From Leeuwenhoekiella blandensis MED217 (GTDB lineage Bacteria > Bacteroidota > Bacteroidia > Flavobacteriales > Flavobacteriaceae): a stretch of DNA of 64,000 nt. Below are positions 8,706-18,397 of this stretch, piece by piece (position 1 is the stretch's first letter; each line of letters opens with the position of its first letter). Location: the NCBI RefSeq assembly GCF_000152985.1, contig NZ_CH672395.1, positions 2,486,461 to 2,550,460 on the forward strand, written 5' to 3'. The notes under the pieces are model-generated. The model worked only from the letters and a program-made list of their open reading frames with translations, ran no database searches and was not told the origin of the DNA. The position numbers were made by a program, and so were the translations under genes.

Positions 8706-10139
8706 ATGCGCAAAATAGAAAGCATCAGTGTTTTTGATATGTTGAAGATAGGCGTTGGCCCTTCCAGTTCCCATACTTTAGGTCCGTGGCGCGCTGCCCG
8801 CAGGTGGATTACCAAATTGAAGAAAAAGAACAATTTTGATAAAGTTGAAAAAATCACGGTAGAACTATACGGCTCCTTGACTCTCACAGGAAAAGGTCAC
8901 GCAACAGACATTGCTGTTCTTCTAGGTTTAGAAGGTCTTGACCCGCAAAAGTTTCCTATTGAAGATATCAGTGGTGTTATAGATCGTATTAAAAATGAGA
9001 AACAATTAAGCTTTAACAGCGAGCGTCCCATTGAATTTGATGCTGAAACTCAAATTATTTTCAACAAGAAATTCAAACCCTTTCATCCTAACGGAATCAC
9101 GTTTAGAGCGTTGTTAAGCTCAGGTAAACGTACCACAGACACGTTCTACTCTATTGGTGGTGGTTTTGTAGTTCAAGAAGAACGCAAACGCGCTAAAGCC
9201 AAGCAAAAATTATTAAAGAGTTTTCCCTATCCCATACAGTCTGGAAAAGAATTACTGGCGTTTTGTAATGCTGAAAACTTAAAGATCTCAGAACTCGTTC
9301 TTGAAAACGAAAAATCGCTGGCTTCTGAAGAGGAAATCAATTTTAGACTGAAGGAAATCTGGAAGGTAATGCTCGACTCTATGTATACCGGCTGCCACAC
9401 CGAGGGCACTTTACCGGGCGGACTCAACGTACGTCGTAGGGCATTTGACTCACATAAGAATCTGATAGGCGACTGCGCCTACAATAACGCCGAAGAATGG
9501 ATTACCGCCATACGCGGCACCGAAGTAAAATTTAGACAAATTCTCAAGTGGGTTTCCTGCTTTGCGCTTGCTGTAAATGAAGTAAACGCTTCGCTAGGTC
9601 GGGTGGTAACTGCTCCCACAAATGGTAGTGCGGGTGTGATTCCCGCCGTGATGATGTATTATATGGTTATTGAGAATCACGATGCAAACTTTGAAGATAT
9701 TAGACAATTTATGTTGGTTGCCGGTGAGATTGGTAGTTTGTTTAAAAAAGGTGCTACTATTTCTGCAGCAATGGGAGGCTGTCAAGCTGAAATCGGAGTT
9801 TCAAGCGCAATGGCAGCCGGTGCCTTAACCGAATTGATGGGCGGTACTCCCGAGCAGGTTTTAATGGCAAGTGAGATCGCTATGGAACATCACTTAGGAC
9901 TCACATGTGATCCCATTGCAGGATTAGTACAAATACCCTGTATTGAGCGCAACGCAATGGGTGCGATAAAAGCCATAAATGCCTGTGAAATGGCATTAGA
10001 CACCGATGCAAAAAATGCTAAAGTCCCACTTGACAAAGTCATTGAGACGATGTGGCAAACCGCAAAGGATATGAATTCAAAATATAAGGAAACCAGTGAA
10101 GGTGGTCTGGCAGTAAATGTAGCGTTAAGCGATTGCTAG
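8706..10139 (+). CDS. sdaA: L-serine ammonia-lyase (iron-sulfur, single chain)
   Basis: A 477-residue protein that deaminates L-serine to pyruvate and ammonia. The beta domain begins [17 protein letters not shown] (P-S-S-S-H-T is the family signature). The alpha (catalytic) domain contains T-A-P-T-N-G-S-A-G, and cysteines in G-G-C-Q-A-E-I-G and [12 protein letters not shown] that ligate the [4Fe-4S] cluster. It ends in a free Cys (S-D-C), which in the characterised E. coli-type enzyme occupies the vacant site and is displaced by serine. The gene is monocistronic; its stop overlaps the stop of the convergent MACPF gene in the palindrome gctagc. Confidence 0.95.
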   Translation: MRKIESISVFDMLKIGVGPSSSHTLGPWRAARRWITKLKKKNNFDKVEKITVELYGSLTLTGKGHATDIAVLLGLEGLDPQKFPIEDISGVIDRIKNEKQLSFNSERPIEFDAETQIIFNKKFKPFHPNGITFRALLSSGKRTTDTFYSIGGGFVVQEERKRAKAKQKLLKSFPYPIQSGKELLAFCNAENLKISELVLENEKSLASEEEINFRLKEIWKVMLDSMYTGCHTEGTLPGGLNVRRRAFDSHKNLIGDCAYNNAEEWITAIRGTEVKFRQILKWVSCFALAVNEVNASLGRVVTAPTNGSAGVIPAVMMYYMVIENHDANFEDIRQFMLVAGEIGSLFKKGATISAAMGGCQAEIGVSSAMAAGALTELMGGTPEQVLMASEIAMEHHLGLTCDPIAGLVQIPCIERNAMGAIKAINACEMALDTDAKNAKVPLDKVIETMWQTAKDMNSKYKETSEGGLAVNVALSDC

Positions 10140-13100
10140 CGGTAAACACTATCTTTTAAGAGTTGCTTGATGCTTCTATCTTGTGCGTAATCAAAAACCG
10201 TTTGTTTTTTGACCGTTTGAGCTTCGGCTAGAGCACCTTTTTCTAGTAATTTTAGAATGATTTTTTTATTAGGGCTGCCACCTTTTACAGCCCAATGCAG
10301 TGGCGTCTCTCCTATTTTATTTTTGGCGTTGATATTCAACCCAAAATTTAAAAGTTGGTCTACGAGTGCTACATCTTGATCCTGCGCTTTATAAACAACA
10401 AAATGCAATACAGTGTTGCCTTCATTGTCTTTGGTTTTAGCATTGAGACCTGTCGCTAACATTACCGGCACTGCCTCTTTAAAATCAGATTTTAATGCTT
10501 TAAAAATATCTTCCTCAGCAGGGATCCCACCTTTAGCAATAGCCAGTTTTAACAGATCGATTTGTTTCGCATCTAAGGCAACCTTATACGCATAATCGGC
10601 TGCGTTTAAACGATCTATTAAGTGAGATACCACAACTGGCATTTGATTCTGGACTGCATTAAGAAGGAGTGTATTGGTCAAGAGTGAATCTTCGGCACGC
10701 TCCATCAGTTTTAGAGCGATTGCTTCGTTCTTAGAATCAATTGCGGTGGTTAGGGCTGCTGAATTGACCTGCGCACCGTAGTTCAAATTGGTTTCTACAA
10801 GTTGGGGGTCCTTCAACTCGATCAAGTCTATCATTATCGAATCTGGGTTGATCTGGCGTGTTTCAAGTAACACTTTAGTAAGCTGAACGTCCTTGACGTT
10901 CGATGCAATTTTAAGCAGATCAGGATTTTTTACAACGGCTCCCTTTTCAATCAAATACGCTACTATAATGCTATTGCCCGAAAGTACAGCTACCTCGAGG
11001 CCCAATTGCGGATCTGCATCTTTTGAGATCAACAACTCAACCAATTCTTGATTTCCATTTTTGACGACACTAGCTAAATGTTTACCGGCATCTACTTCTG
11101 CCTCTTTCTGCTGAAAAACATACTTTACAAAATCAGTTTTATTATAGTCAACAGCAACAGCCAAGGCCGCTTTGGGATTTCCTTGAAAACGATCTAGACT
11201 TTCTTTAAAAAGAGAAAAATCGTTTTCTGTTGCCGCGTATGTAAAAACCGAATCTACATTAGCGCCTTTTTCCAAACTCAATCTAATTGAAGCTGTATTT
11301 TTTAAAGTAATAGCTTGTTCTAAAGCATAATCAGCCCAGTTTTTTTGTTCTAAAGCCAGCGCTAAAATCTCTAGGTTATTATTAGAGATTGCGGTAGTTA
11401 TGACCTTATTTGATAACTGCGCTCCTTCTTTCTTCGTAAAATAAGTAAAAAGCTCTGTATTATCAGCTTCGGTAATAACTTCGAAAACCTGAGTAGATGC
11501 TGGCGTCACGTTTCGAATTTGGTTGAGGATCAGTGTATCTTCAACGTGTAAAGCTTCAGCTAAAATTGTCGCATTCGCTTCGGCTCCAAATTCAATAAAC
11601 TGTTGCACAAGATCAGTATCCCCATGGGTAACTGCTAACGCTAACATTTCAGTATCTGCAGTAAAATGGGTGATCTCATCGCTCATTAAAGCTTTTACCG
11701 CTTTGTAATCTTTATTTCTAACCGCAAATGCAACATCATTATTTACCGGTTTTGCACCTTCTCTGAGCAAGGCATAAATCACCTCTGGAGCACTGAAAGC
11801 AACCGCTTTAAATATCATATTATTCTTTGGTTTTGCACCCCGTTCTAGCAAAGCTAAAGCCTTTGCTTTACTGAAATAATCCGGATCAAAAACCATATCC
11901 AGATCGCTTATTGTAGGTCGTACTCCTAAATCAAAAATCCTATTAAGCACTTGAGCATCTTCAAAATTCTGCACTGCAGCGGCAACAACACCATTTACAC
12001 TGCGCGAAGCTCCGTTGAAATACTTTTCAGTCAGTGCTGTCGTATCTCCTCGTGCAGCTGCCGAAACCAATTCTGAATCTAAAGCATAATTATAAAAATT
12101 GCCTGATGCTACGATGGTCGTGTTCTCTTTGACTTGCTCTAAACTGTATTTAATGGTAAATACATCCTTATCGATGGTAGTGATTTGAACTTCTTTAACT
12201 ACCGGCTGGAGCAATGCCTCTTTAAAAGATGTCCTAGCGGTTTCTGGCCCGCTAATGAGTAATGTCGTTCTTTGATCTCCCTTGACCAGTTTCTTTGTGT
12301 CGTCCCATATACTTACGTAAGCACCTTTGAGTTCCTCGGGAGAGACCGTAAAATCAAGTACTCTATTCAGTGCAATCTCCTCATCGGTGAGCAAGGTATT
12401 TAAATCGATTCCCTGATATTCTATCAGCGGTTTAGACGTCATAGGGTCGCCGTTGGCCTTAAAACTTCCAAAGAAAAGATCGCCTACATAATTGGTGCGC
12501 GAAGCTTCTTCAGCCGATCCCGTACTATTTTTAACCACTGAAATCACCTTTTGCCGAAACTGCAAGGAATATTTCTGAAAGAAGGACGAAGAGCTTTCTT
12601 GAGCCTGCCAACTTTTCACTTTAGCCTTTGCGTGATCAATTGCTTTTTGAAGCAAGGCTTTCTTTTTCTGTAGATCCTCAATTTCAGGAAAATTTTGAAC
12701 CGTGAGCAACTCAGAAAGTTCGGCATATTGAGCGGCAATGATCACCGCATTTTTAGGATTGAGCGTTTGCTCCCAGCGTTTGTCCCAAAACTCATTTGGG
12801 TTTCCACCTCGAGTAAAGCGTTGCGGCTCACCTAATGGAATATAAGGATCAGTCAGTACCTCACCACGTTGTTGCTCACCTATAGCGATGCGTAATTTGG
12901 TTTTAAACACCTCTTCAGAATGTGGTGAATTGATAAAATCTGTAGAATTGATGCTATTACGGGTAAGAAAAAATCCGCCATACGTAACTTCTGTAGTATA
13001 GTGCGTTCCAAACCAACTCAAAAAACCTTCGGCAGTCACATCACGACCAAGCCGCATGACTGCATCCTTAAAACCTTCTGAAAGCGCTATTTTAGGTAGT

Positions 13101-13513
13101 TTTTTCGCAAATAAGGCTTTTTTTCGTAAGGTATAAACATAAAGCTGCTTGTTGTTTTTTTCAGCATCTGCAGTGCCCTTGTACGCTTGCGAAAAATGTG
13201 CAGAGACGGGAAGACCTTCTGCTTGAGTACTAAGAATAGTATGTTCAAAATCGTGAGCGGTTTGTATAAATTCAAAACGTAATTCTGAATCACCTGGCGT
13301 CTTTATTTTTGCAATTTCATCAAAAGCTACCTGCTCAAAAATTTCACCTTTTTTTGGACCAATAACCGATTTACGAGCAGGATCTAGCACATCTAAGAAG
13401 CGAATATCCACACTAAATCCAGGCACTTTCAAGGAATCTAAGCTTTGCTGTGCAAAGCAAAAATTGAGGCTTAAAAGAAAAAATGTATAATAAAAATGAC
13501 GAGAAGCCCTCAC
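10136..13513 (-). CDS. Secreted MACPF-domain protein with C-terminal ankyrin repeats
   Basis: 1125 residues. Residues 1-21 form a signal peptide (F-C-F-A then Q-Q). Residues 167-180, W-F-G-T-H-Y-T-T-E-V-T-Y-G-G, match the MACPF/perforin signature [Y/W]-G-T-H-[F/Y]-x6-G-G; about residues 25-450 would be this pore-forming-type domain. A K/A/Q-rich helix at about 285-310 may be a membrane-insertion helix. From about 490 to the end come many degenerate 30-33-residue alpha-alpha units, becoming canonical ankyrin near the C-terminus (G-N-T-V-L-H-F and G-E-T-P-L-H-W-A-V). MACPF proteins make pores in target membranes; ankyrin repeats bind proteins. An antagonistic or surface role is an inference. 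It is monocistronic and no immunity gene is obvious nearby. Confidence 0.8.
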   Translation of the reverse strand: MRASRHFYYTFFLLSLNFCFAQQSLDSLKVPGFSVDIRFLDVLDPARKSVIGPKKGEIFEQVAFDEIAKIKTPGDSELRFEFIQTAHDFEHTILSTQAEGLPVSAHFSQAYKGTADAEKNNKQLYVYTLRKKALFAKKLPKIALSEGFKDAVMRLGRDVTAEGFLSWFGTHYTTEVTYGGFFLTRNSINSTDFINSPHSEEVFKTKLRIAIGEQQRGEVLTDPYIPLGEPQRFTRGGNPNEFWDKRWEQTLNPKNAVIIAAQYAELSELLTVQNFPEIEDLQKKKALLQKAIDHAKAKVKSWQAQESSSSFFQKYSLQFRQKVISVVKNSTGSAEEASRTNYVGDLFFGSFKANGDPMTSKPLIEYQGIDLNTLLTDEEIALNRVLDFTVSPEELKGAYVSIWDDTKKLVKGDQRTTLLISGPETARTSFKEALLQPVVKEVQITTIDKDVFTIKYSLEQVKENTTIVASGNFYNYALDSELVSAAARGDTTALTEKYFNGASRSVNGVVAAAVQNFEDAQVLNRIFDLGVRPTISDLDMVFDPDYFSKAKALALLERGAKPKNNMIFKAVAFSAPEVIYALLREGAKPVNNDVAFAVRNKDYKAVKALMSDEITHFTADTEMLALAVTHGDTDLVQQFIEFGAEANATILAEALHVEDTLILNQIRNVTPASTQVFEVITEADNTELFTYFTKKEGAQLSNKVITTAISNNNLEILALALEQKNWADYALEQAITLKNTASIRLSLEKGANVDSVFTYAATENDFSLFKESLDRFQGNPKAALAVAVDYNKTDFVKYVFQQKEAEVDAGKHLASVVKNGNQELVELLISKDADPQLGLEVAVLSGNSIIVAYLIEKGAVVKNPDLLKIASNVKDVQLTKVLLETRQINPDSIMIDLIELKDPQLVETNLNYGAQVNSAALTTAIDSKNEAIALKLMERAEDSLLTNTLLLNAVQNQMPVVVSHLIDRLNAADYAYKVALDAKQIDLLKLAIAKGGIPAEEDIFKALKSDFKEAVPVMLATGLNAKTKDNEGNTVLHFVVYKAQDQDVALVDQLLNFGLNINAKNKIGETPLHWAVKGGSPNKKIILKLLEKGALAEAQTVKKQTVFDYAQDRSIKQLLKDSVYR

Positions 13514-13686
13514 GGTCTATAAGTTTACTATTAACGCTAAGAGGGGATTATTAAGGGACTTTGAAGATAGTTAAATACCTGAAATACACCAAGCTATTTA
13601 CACTATAATCGAGACTTAAATGTTCTGAGGCTTGCTTCGAAAATAAACATTTTTCTCATCAATGCTTGCGGCTTAACTAGGGCAGT

Positions 13687-14136
13687 TTAGTCACAGCTTT
13701 GCCGGTTTCTGGTGTCAACGATATAGAATATTTTCCAAGAACCTTCATCCCAGATCATTTGAAAATTATTGACACCGCAATGGCTTAACTCACTATTGAT
13801 ATAGAATTCATAAGGCGTCCACACATTGGCCATAAGCGCATCAGAACGGGTTTGATAGTCGAGAATACGCTCTTCAAAATTTACATTTTCCGGTATGCCG
13901 GCGATTGACTTGAGAAAGGAATCAAAACTGCTTGTAGAAAGTTTTAACTCTCCGTCTTTACTCATCCCAATAGATTGCATCTTTACTGAATCATACATCA
14001 ATTCTTTCATCGCCAGCGTGTCCTGCTGATGAAAGGCATTAAAAAAGGCTACCACTACTTCCTTAGCTTGTTCTGGCTCTTGTGCCTTCAGATTAAAAAA
14101 GGAAAGGATACAGATGAGTGTAAAAATTGTTTTCAC
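13687..14136 (-). CDS. Exported NTF2-like (SnoaL/DUF4440-type) protein
   Basis: A 149-residue protein with a signal peptide (about 1-18, ending L-K-A-Q). The mature part has the alpha-beta cone pattern of NTF2-like folds: A-K-E-V-V-V-A-F-F-N-A-F-H-Q-Q-D at the start, and W-D-E-G-S-W-K-I-F-Y-I-V-D-T-R near the end. Many Bacteroidota encode such proteins as periplasmic ligand-binding or subunit proteins without a known reaction. Two cysteines (H-C-G and S-C-D) could form a disulfide. It is alone between the MACPF gene and panB, divergent from panB. The substrate is unknown. Confidence 0.7.
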   Translation of the reverse strand: MKTIFTLICILSFFNLKAQEPEQAKEVVVAFFNAFHQQDTLAMKELMYDSVKMQSIGMSKDGELKLSTSSFDSFLKSIAGIPENVNFEERILDYQTRSDALMANVWTPYEFYINSELSHCGVNNFQMIWDEGSWKIFYIVDTRNRQSCD

Positions 14137-14272
14137 AGTAGTATAGGTTTTAAATTTTTATTGGAATACAAGGTTTTGCATTGACCTGCTGATTGTCGCT
14201 GATATCAACGCTTACTTTGTGGGGCAATACGTGAGTAATTTACTACTTTTACGCGCATTTAAAAATTGTGCT

Positions 14273-15091
14273 ATGTCAGCAGCAAAAAAAGAATACAAAA
14301 GAATTACGGTTAAGTCTTTAACCGAAATGAAAAGTCAAGGTGAGAAAATCGCAATGCTTACCGCGTATGACTATACTACAGCCAAAATTCTAGACCGTGC
14401 AGGAATCGATGTAATCCTCGTAGGAGACTCTGCATCCAACGTGATGGCGGGCCATGAGACCACGCTACCTATCACTTTAGACCAAATGATCTATCACGCT
14501 TCGTCAGTTATTCGCGCAATAAAACGCTCGCTGGTAGTGGTTGATCTTCCTTTTGGAACCTACCAAAGTGATCCTAAAGAAGCGCTTCGTTCTGCAATTC
14601 GTATTATGAAAGAAAGCGGTGGTCACGCGTTAAAACTAGAAGGCGGAAAAGAAATTAAAGAGTCTATCAAACGTATTTTACACGCAGGAATTCCAGTGAT
14701 GGGACACTTAGGTTTGACACCACAATCTATTTATAAATTTGGTACCTACACCGTACGCGCTAAGGAAGAAGCTGAAGCACAAAAACTGAAAGAAGATGCG
14801 CTACTCCTTGAAAAATTAGGCTGCTTTGCGGTCGTTCTTGAGAAAGTACCGAGCAAATTGGCTAAAGAAGTAGCTGAAAGTCTTACGATTCCAGTAATAG
14901 GCATTGGTGCCGGTAACGGTGTTGACGGTCAAGTGCTTGTAATGCACGATATGCTTGGAATGAGCAAAGAATTTAGTCCGCGATTTTTACGTAGATATCT
15001 AGACCTTCATACGTTAATGACCGGAGCTTTTGAGCAATATATTACCGACGTAAAAGCGGTAGATTTTCCTTCGGAAGACGAACAATACTAA
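14273..15091 (+). CDS. panB: 3-methyl-2-oxobutanoate hydroxymethyltransferase
   Basis: The protein from the ATG at 14273 (M-S-A-A-K-K-E-Y) has 272 residues, the normal family length; an upstream in-frame ATG adds 18 residues without conservation. It transfers a hydroxymethyl group from methylene-THF to ketoisovalerate, making ketopantoate for pantothenate and CoA. Motifs: [19 protein letters not shown] (metal-binding Asp), G-H-L-G-L-T-P-Q-S and I-G-I-G-A-G. Ketoisovalerate also feeds valine synthesis (ilv genes in this window). The following pseudouridine synthase is only 12 bases away and in the same frame, so the two are probably co-transcribed. Confidence 0.95.
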   Translation: MSAAKKEYKRITVKSLTEMKSQGEKIAMLTAYDYTTAKILDRAGIDVILVGDSASNVMAGHETTLPITLDQMIYHASSVIRAIKRSLVVVDLPFGTYQSDPKEALRSAIRIMKESGGHALKLEGGKEIKESIKRILHAGIPVMGHLGLTPQSIYKFGTYTVRAKEEAEAQKLKEDALLLEKLGCFAVVLEKVPSKLAKEVAESLTIPVIGIGAGNGVDGQVLVMHDMLGMSKEFSPRFLRRYLDLHTLMTGAFEQYITDVKAVDFPSEDEQY

Positions 15092-15103
15092 GTAGCGGTA
15101 CTA

Positions 15104-15811
15104 CTGAAAAATCAAGCCATACATAGCACAAAAGACAATCTTCAGGTTATTTATGAGGACAATCACATAATTGTCGTTAATAAACGACCCGGAGATATTG
15201 TGCAAGGTGACAAAACCGGGGATAAACCGCTTAGCGAAGTTGTAAAAAGCTACATTGCTGAAAAATACAATAAGCCAGGCGCTGTTTATCTGGGCGTTGT
15301 GCATCGTTTAGACCGCCCCACCAGTGGTATCGTGATCTTCGCGCGGACGTCAAAAGCACTACCCCGACTCAATAAATTATTTGCTGCCAAAGAAGCGAAA
15401 AAAACCTATTGGGCATTAGTAAAAGAAAGTCCGCCTAAAACTTCAGATAGGCTTGTTCATTATTTAAAACGAAATCCTAAGCAGAATAAATCGTACAGTC
15501 ATATTAACGAAGTTTCTGATAGCAAAAAAGGGATTTTAGAGTATCGCGTGCTTAAGGAGTTGAACAACTATACCTTATTGGAAGTTGACTTGCACACCGG
15601 ACGACATCATCAGATTAGATCGCAATTATCGGCCATTGGTTGCCCGATAAAAGGAGATTTGAAATACGGTTTTGACCGAAGCAACCCAGATGGAAGCATT
15701 CATTTGCATTCAAGAAAATTAACGTTAGTACATCCCGTACAAAAAAAGGAAATGACGTTTATTGCCGAGCCTCCATCTGAAGATGCACTATGGCAAGCTT
15801 GCCTAAAATAA
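15104..15811 (+). CDS. RluA-family RNA pseudouridine synthase, probable non-ATG start
   Basis: It isomerises uridine to pseudouridine in RNA. The catalytic Asp is in H-R-L-D-R-P-T-S-G; later motifs are K-T-Y-W-A-L-V, T-G-R-H-H-Q-I-R-S-Q-L and H-S-R-K-L. The first normal-type start in frame is a GTG at 15200, but this would remove V-I-Y-E-D-N-H-I-I-V-V-N-K-R-P-G-D, the conserved first strands of the catalytic domain. Upstream of it there is no ATG, GTG or TTG in frame back to the panB stop. I place the start at CTG 15104 (about 235 residues), but ATA/ATT starts, a lost ATG or readthrough of panB TAA are possible. The RNA target is not known. Confidence 0.75.
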   Translation: MKNQAIHSTKDNLQVIYEDNHIIVVNKRPGDIVQGDKTGDKPLSEVVKSYIAEKYNKPGAVYLGVVHRLDRPTSGIVIFARTSKALPRLNKLFAAKEAKKTYWALVKESPPKTSDRLVHYLKRNPKQNKSYSHINEVSDSKKGILEYRVLKELNNYTLLEVDLHTGRHHQIRSQLSAIGCPIKGDLKYGFDRSNPDGSIHLHSRKLTLVHPVQKKEMTFIAEPPSEDALWQACLK

Positions 15812-15814
15812 GTT

Positions 15815-16687
15815 TTAAGACTTCTTCTTTGCTGTACGCAAACTTTCAATAACCACAGCGCTGATAATCAACAAGCCTCCTACTAATGTAGCTAATTTAG
15901 GAACTTCATTTAAAAAGAAAATTCCTAATAAAATACCATAGACAGGCTGCACACTGCTTATTATACTCGCAGTGGTAATAGAAAAGTACCTAAAGGTCAG
16001 CAAAAATAGCGTGTGTCCTAAAGCTGTTGTCAAGAGCGCCAAAGCCAAGATCCACATAAAATTGTCTTGCAAGGCTTCCATACTTGTTTGAAATGAAAGC
16101 GGAATCAGTAAAACTCCAATGATCAAGGCTTGGTACATCATTAATAAACTTCCATGGTATTTAGCGACTTGTTTTTTCATTAAAATATTCCGCAAGGCAT
16201 AAGCTAATGCTGAAGCTAAACCAAACGCTACCGCTTGTGTATACTGATTTTCAAAATCAAAATCAGGAATGAGAAATGCGATGCCGGCAAGTACCAGCAA
16301 TCCTAAAAACAGGTGAATTTTCTGAAAAGGTAATTTCAGCAATAAAGGTTCTAAAATGCTGGTTAAAGCCGGGTAAGTAAATATCGTGAGCATCCCAATT
16401 GCCACATTACTCAATTGCAAAGCTTTGAAATAAGCCACCCAATGGATGCCCATTAAAATTCCACCGAGAAATACCTTTAACCTATCTTTCCTTTCTATAA
16501 TTAAACTGATCGATTTCCACTTTAGAAAAAGCAACAGGAAAACGACCGCTAAAAGTGCGCGCCAACCAATCGTTACCACCGGCGGTAAAGTAACCGCTCT
16601 CCCCAAAACACCGCTGGTGCTGACCAAAAGCATCGCCAGATTGAGCTGTAAAATATTTTTGAAATAGGAATTTTGCGTTTGCATCAA
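15815..16687 (-). CDS. EamA/DMT-superfamily permease
   Basis: A 290-residue membrane protein with about ten hydrophobic helices arranged as two five-helix EamA repeats (about 10-145 and 155-285). The S-V-Q-P-V-Y-G-I-L-L-G-I-F-F-L-N-E segment is the typical conserved proline-glutamate motif in the second repeat, and the first repeat has T-Y-P-A-L-T-S-I-L-E-P. These carriers export amino acids, nucleosides or other small metabolites; the substrate cannot be told from sequence. The C-terminus is basic (R-T-A-K-K-K-S). It lies head to tail with the downstream helical-repeat gene with a gap of only 20 bases, so the two probably share a transcript. Confidence 0.85.
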   Translation of the reverse strand: MMQTQNSYFKNILQLNLAMLLVSTSGVLGRAVTLPPVVTIGWRALLAVVFLLLFLKWKSISLIIERKDRLKVFLGGILMGIHWVAYFKALQLSNVAIGMLTIFTYPALTSILEPLLLKLPFQKIHLFLGLLVLAGIAFLIPDFDFENQYTQAVAFGLASALAYALRNILMKKQVAKYHGSLLMMYQALIIGVLLIPLSFQTSMEALQDNFMWILALALLTTALGHTLFLLTFRYFSITTASIISSVQPVYGILLGIFFLNEVPKLATLVGGLLIISAVVIESLRTAKKKS

Positions 16688-16707
16688 AGCAGAAAAATGT
16701 AATGAAA

Positions 16708-18270
16708 TTATCGGTTAAGTAAAGATGCTTTTTCTTTGATGATATCGGCAACGGGCCGGTTTTCAATTCGGCTGTCAAGCCAGGAAAGAATGTCAAGATA
16801 AAGAAAAGCACGGCGCTCATACGGGTCATCTTCATAAACCTCTAGTCTGCTTCTCAATTTTTTAAATTCATTCTTCAATTCTCCCGGAAAAATATCTCCC
16901 AGATTTCTTAAGAACTTAATCATCTCCTTTTGCACCTCGTGTAGATCATCCATCTTGATCAAGAATTTATAGGTGCTTTTCAAAAGGGTTTCCAAATGAT
17001 AGTCCATTCCGGCTTCATAGTGCGCAACCAGATTGAGAATACGTGAAAAACACATCAAATCCTCACGCATTTTGAGCGATTTATTGTTGATGATTTTGCC
17101 AAGATATTCAATACACTTTTTGTTTTGGCCATTACCAAAATACAGACTAGCAATCTTGTAATAAAACACCATAATGTGATGCTCATCCATACGTTGTCCA
17201 GACTGCTTCAGGTATTTTTCAATCTTTTCTATAAGTCCGTCATCGGTAGAAAAATCACCTACCATAAATTTGTGATTCAGCTTATGCGAGTAAACATACA
17301 GAAACTCCAAAATCTCCAAGTTATCACTATGCGGAAAATCTGTAGATTCCAAACGCGATTCTAGTCGAGCAAGGACTTCTTCAAATTTGGTGTGATGTTT
17401 CAAGAAGAATAATGACTCTAGCAAATAATGATTCCCCTTGAGGTAAAACACTGGATTACGTGCGATCATCGCTGGCGTCTCTTCAAACAATTCAACATAA
17501 CGTGTTGCGTACTTAAAACACGATAAAAAATCCTGAATCAGGAAACTATACCAGAGGTAAGCTTTATTCAACCAAAGCTTCTCCCGAAACCCCAAGTCAC
17601 TCATTTTATACTTGGGCATCGACTTTGTAAAAAAGTTGGTAATCTCTCGTTTTTCATCATCACTACGCACATAGCCCGTTTTCAACATCAAACCATAAAG
17701 CTGCAGCGAAAGATTAGAGAGCTTGCTGGTCATCAAATTCTGCTGACTCAAAATTTTTGCCTCATTCGCCAGTTCTTCTGAGCGCGTGCTCATACTGCGC
17801 GTGATGTACTGCGACTCGATGACTTTCTCAAGTTCTACGATCTCATAGGCCACATTTTTCTCTTCGTTCTCAATCGCCATATGCTTGGCTTTCTCCAACA
17901 ATTTAAGGCTTTGTTGATATAAGCCTTTTTGATAGAGCACCGTGGCAAAATCTAATTGTTCACGTATTTGTACCCGAATATTTTGATGCGCCGGACTCAA
18001 GCGCAAAGAGATCAAAATCTGTTTATAGAGATGCGCTTTAAGATTAGAAAGCTGTTGTTTTTTGACAATATTTTGCTTCAAAATGATGCTTTCATCATAG
18101 TTGCTCATTTTATCAAGCAAGTTGAAAAGCTGTAAATACTTTGAATCTGCATTTCCGTCAAGGCGACCTACATAAAGTTTAAATTGTCGTTTTTCTGACT
18201 TGGACAACGACTTTATCAAAACGTAAAGCGAATCTTTTGAATCATTTGCCGTTGTAATGATTTTACGCAT
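16708..18270 (-). CDS. Conserved TPR-like helical-repeat protein of unknown function
   Basis: A 520-residue, almost entirely alpha-helical soluble protein with no signal peptide. It begins K-D-S-L-Y-V-L-I-K-S-L-S-K-S-E-K-R-Q-F-K-L-Y, an opening seen in a family widespread in Flavobacteriia. Helix pairs with TPR-like spacing (for example L-Y-Q-K-G-L-Y-Q-Q-S-L-K-L-L-E-K-A) run through most of it. No enzymatic motif is visible. It lies upstream of the permease and is divergent from leuA; nothing in the context fixes its role. A scaffolding or protein-protein function would fit the fold. Confidence 0.75.
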   Translation of the reverse strand: MRKIITTANDSKDSLYVLIKSLSKSEKRQFKLYVGRLDGNADSKYLQLFNLLDKMSNYDESIILKQNIVKKQQLSNLKAHLYKQILISLRLSPAHQNIRVQIREQLDFATVLYQKGLYQQSLKLLEKAKHMAIENEEKNVAYEIVELEKVIESQYITRSMSTRSEELANEAKILSQQNLMTSKLSNLSLQLYGLMLKTGYVRSDDEKREITNFFTKSMPKYKMSDLGFREKLWLNKAYLWYSFLIQDFLSCFKYATRYVELFEETPAMIARNPVFYLKGNHYLLESLFFLKHHTKFEEVLARLESRLESTDFPHSDNLEILEFLYVYSHKLNHKFMVGDFSTDDGLIEKIEKYLKQSGQRMDEHHIMVFYYKIASLYFGNGQNKKCIEYLGKIINNKSLKMREDLMCFSRILNLVAHYEAGMDYHLETLLKSTYKFLIKMDDLHEVQKEMIKFLRNLGDIFPGELKNEFKKLRSRLEVYEDDPYERRAFLYLDILSWLDSRIENRPVADIIKEKASLLNR

Positions 18271-18397
18271 AAAACATTGATTATAAGTAATTTAAATAAA
18301 GACGTTTTTACTTAAACATCGTAGGTTATTTTGCTTTGGTCTCCTCAAAAGTACTACCAATATATATATTCACACTTAAATTGAGAAAAAAAGCACT

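Noticed and set aside
18271-18397. A Leu-rich leader peptide before leuA
   Set aside because: No short ORF with a Leu codon run is present in this 127-base spacer.
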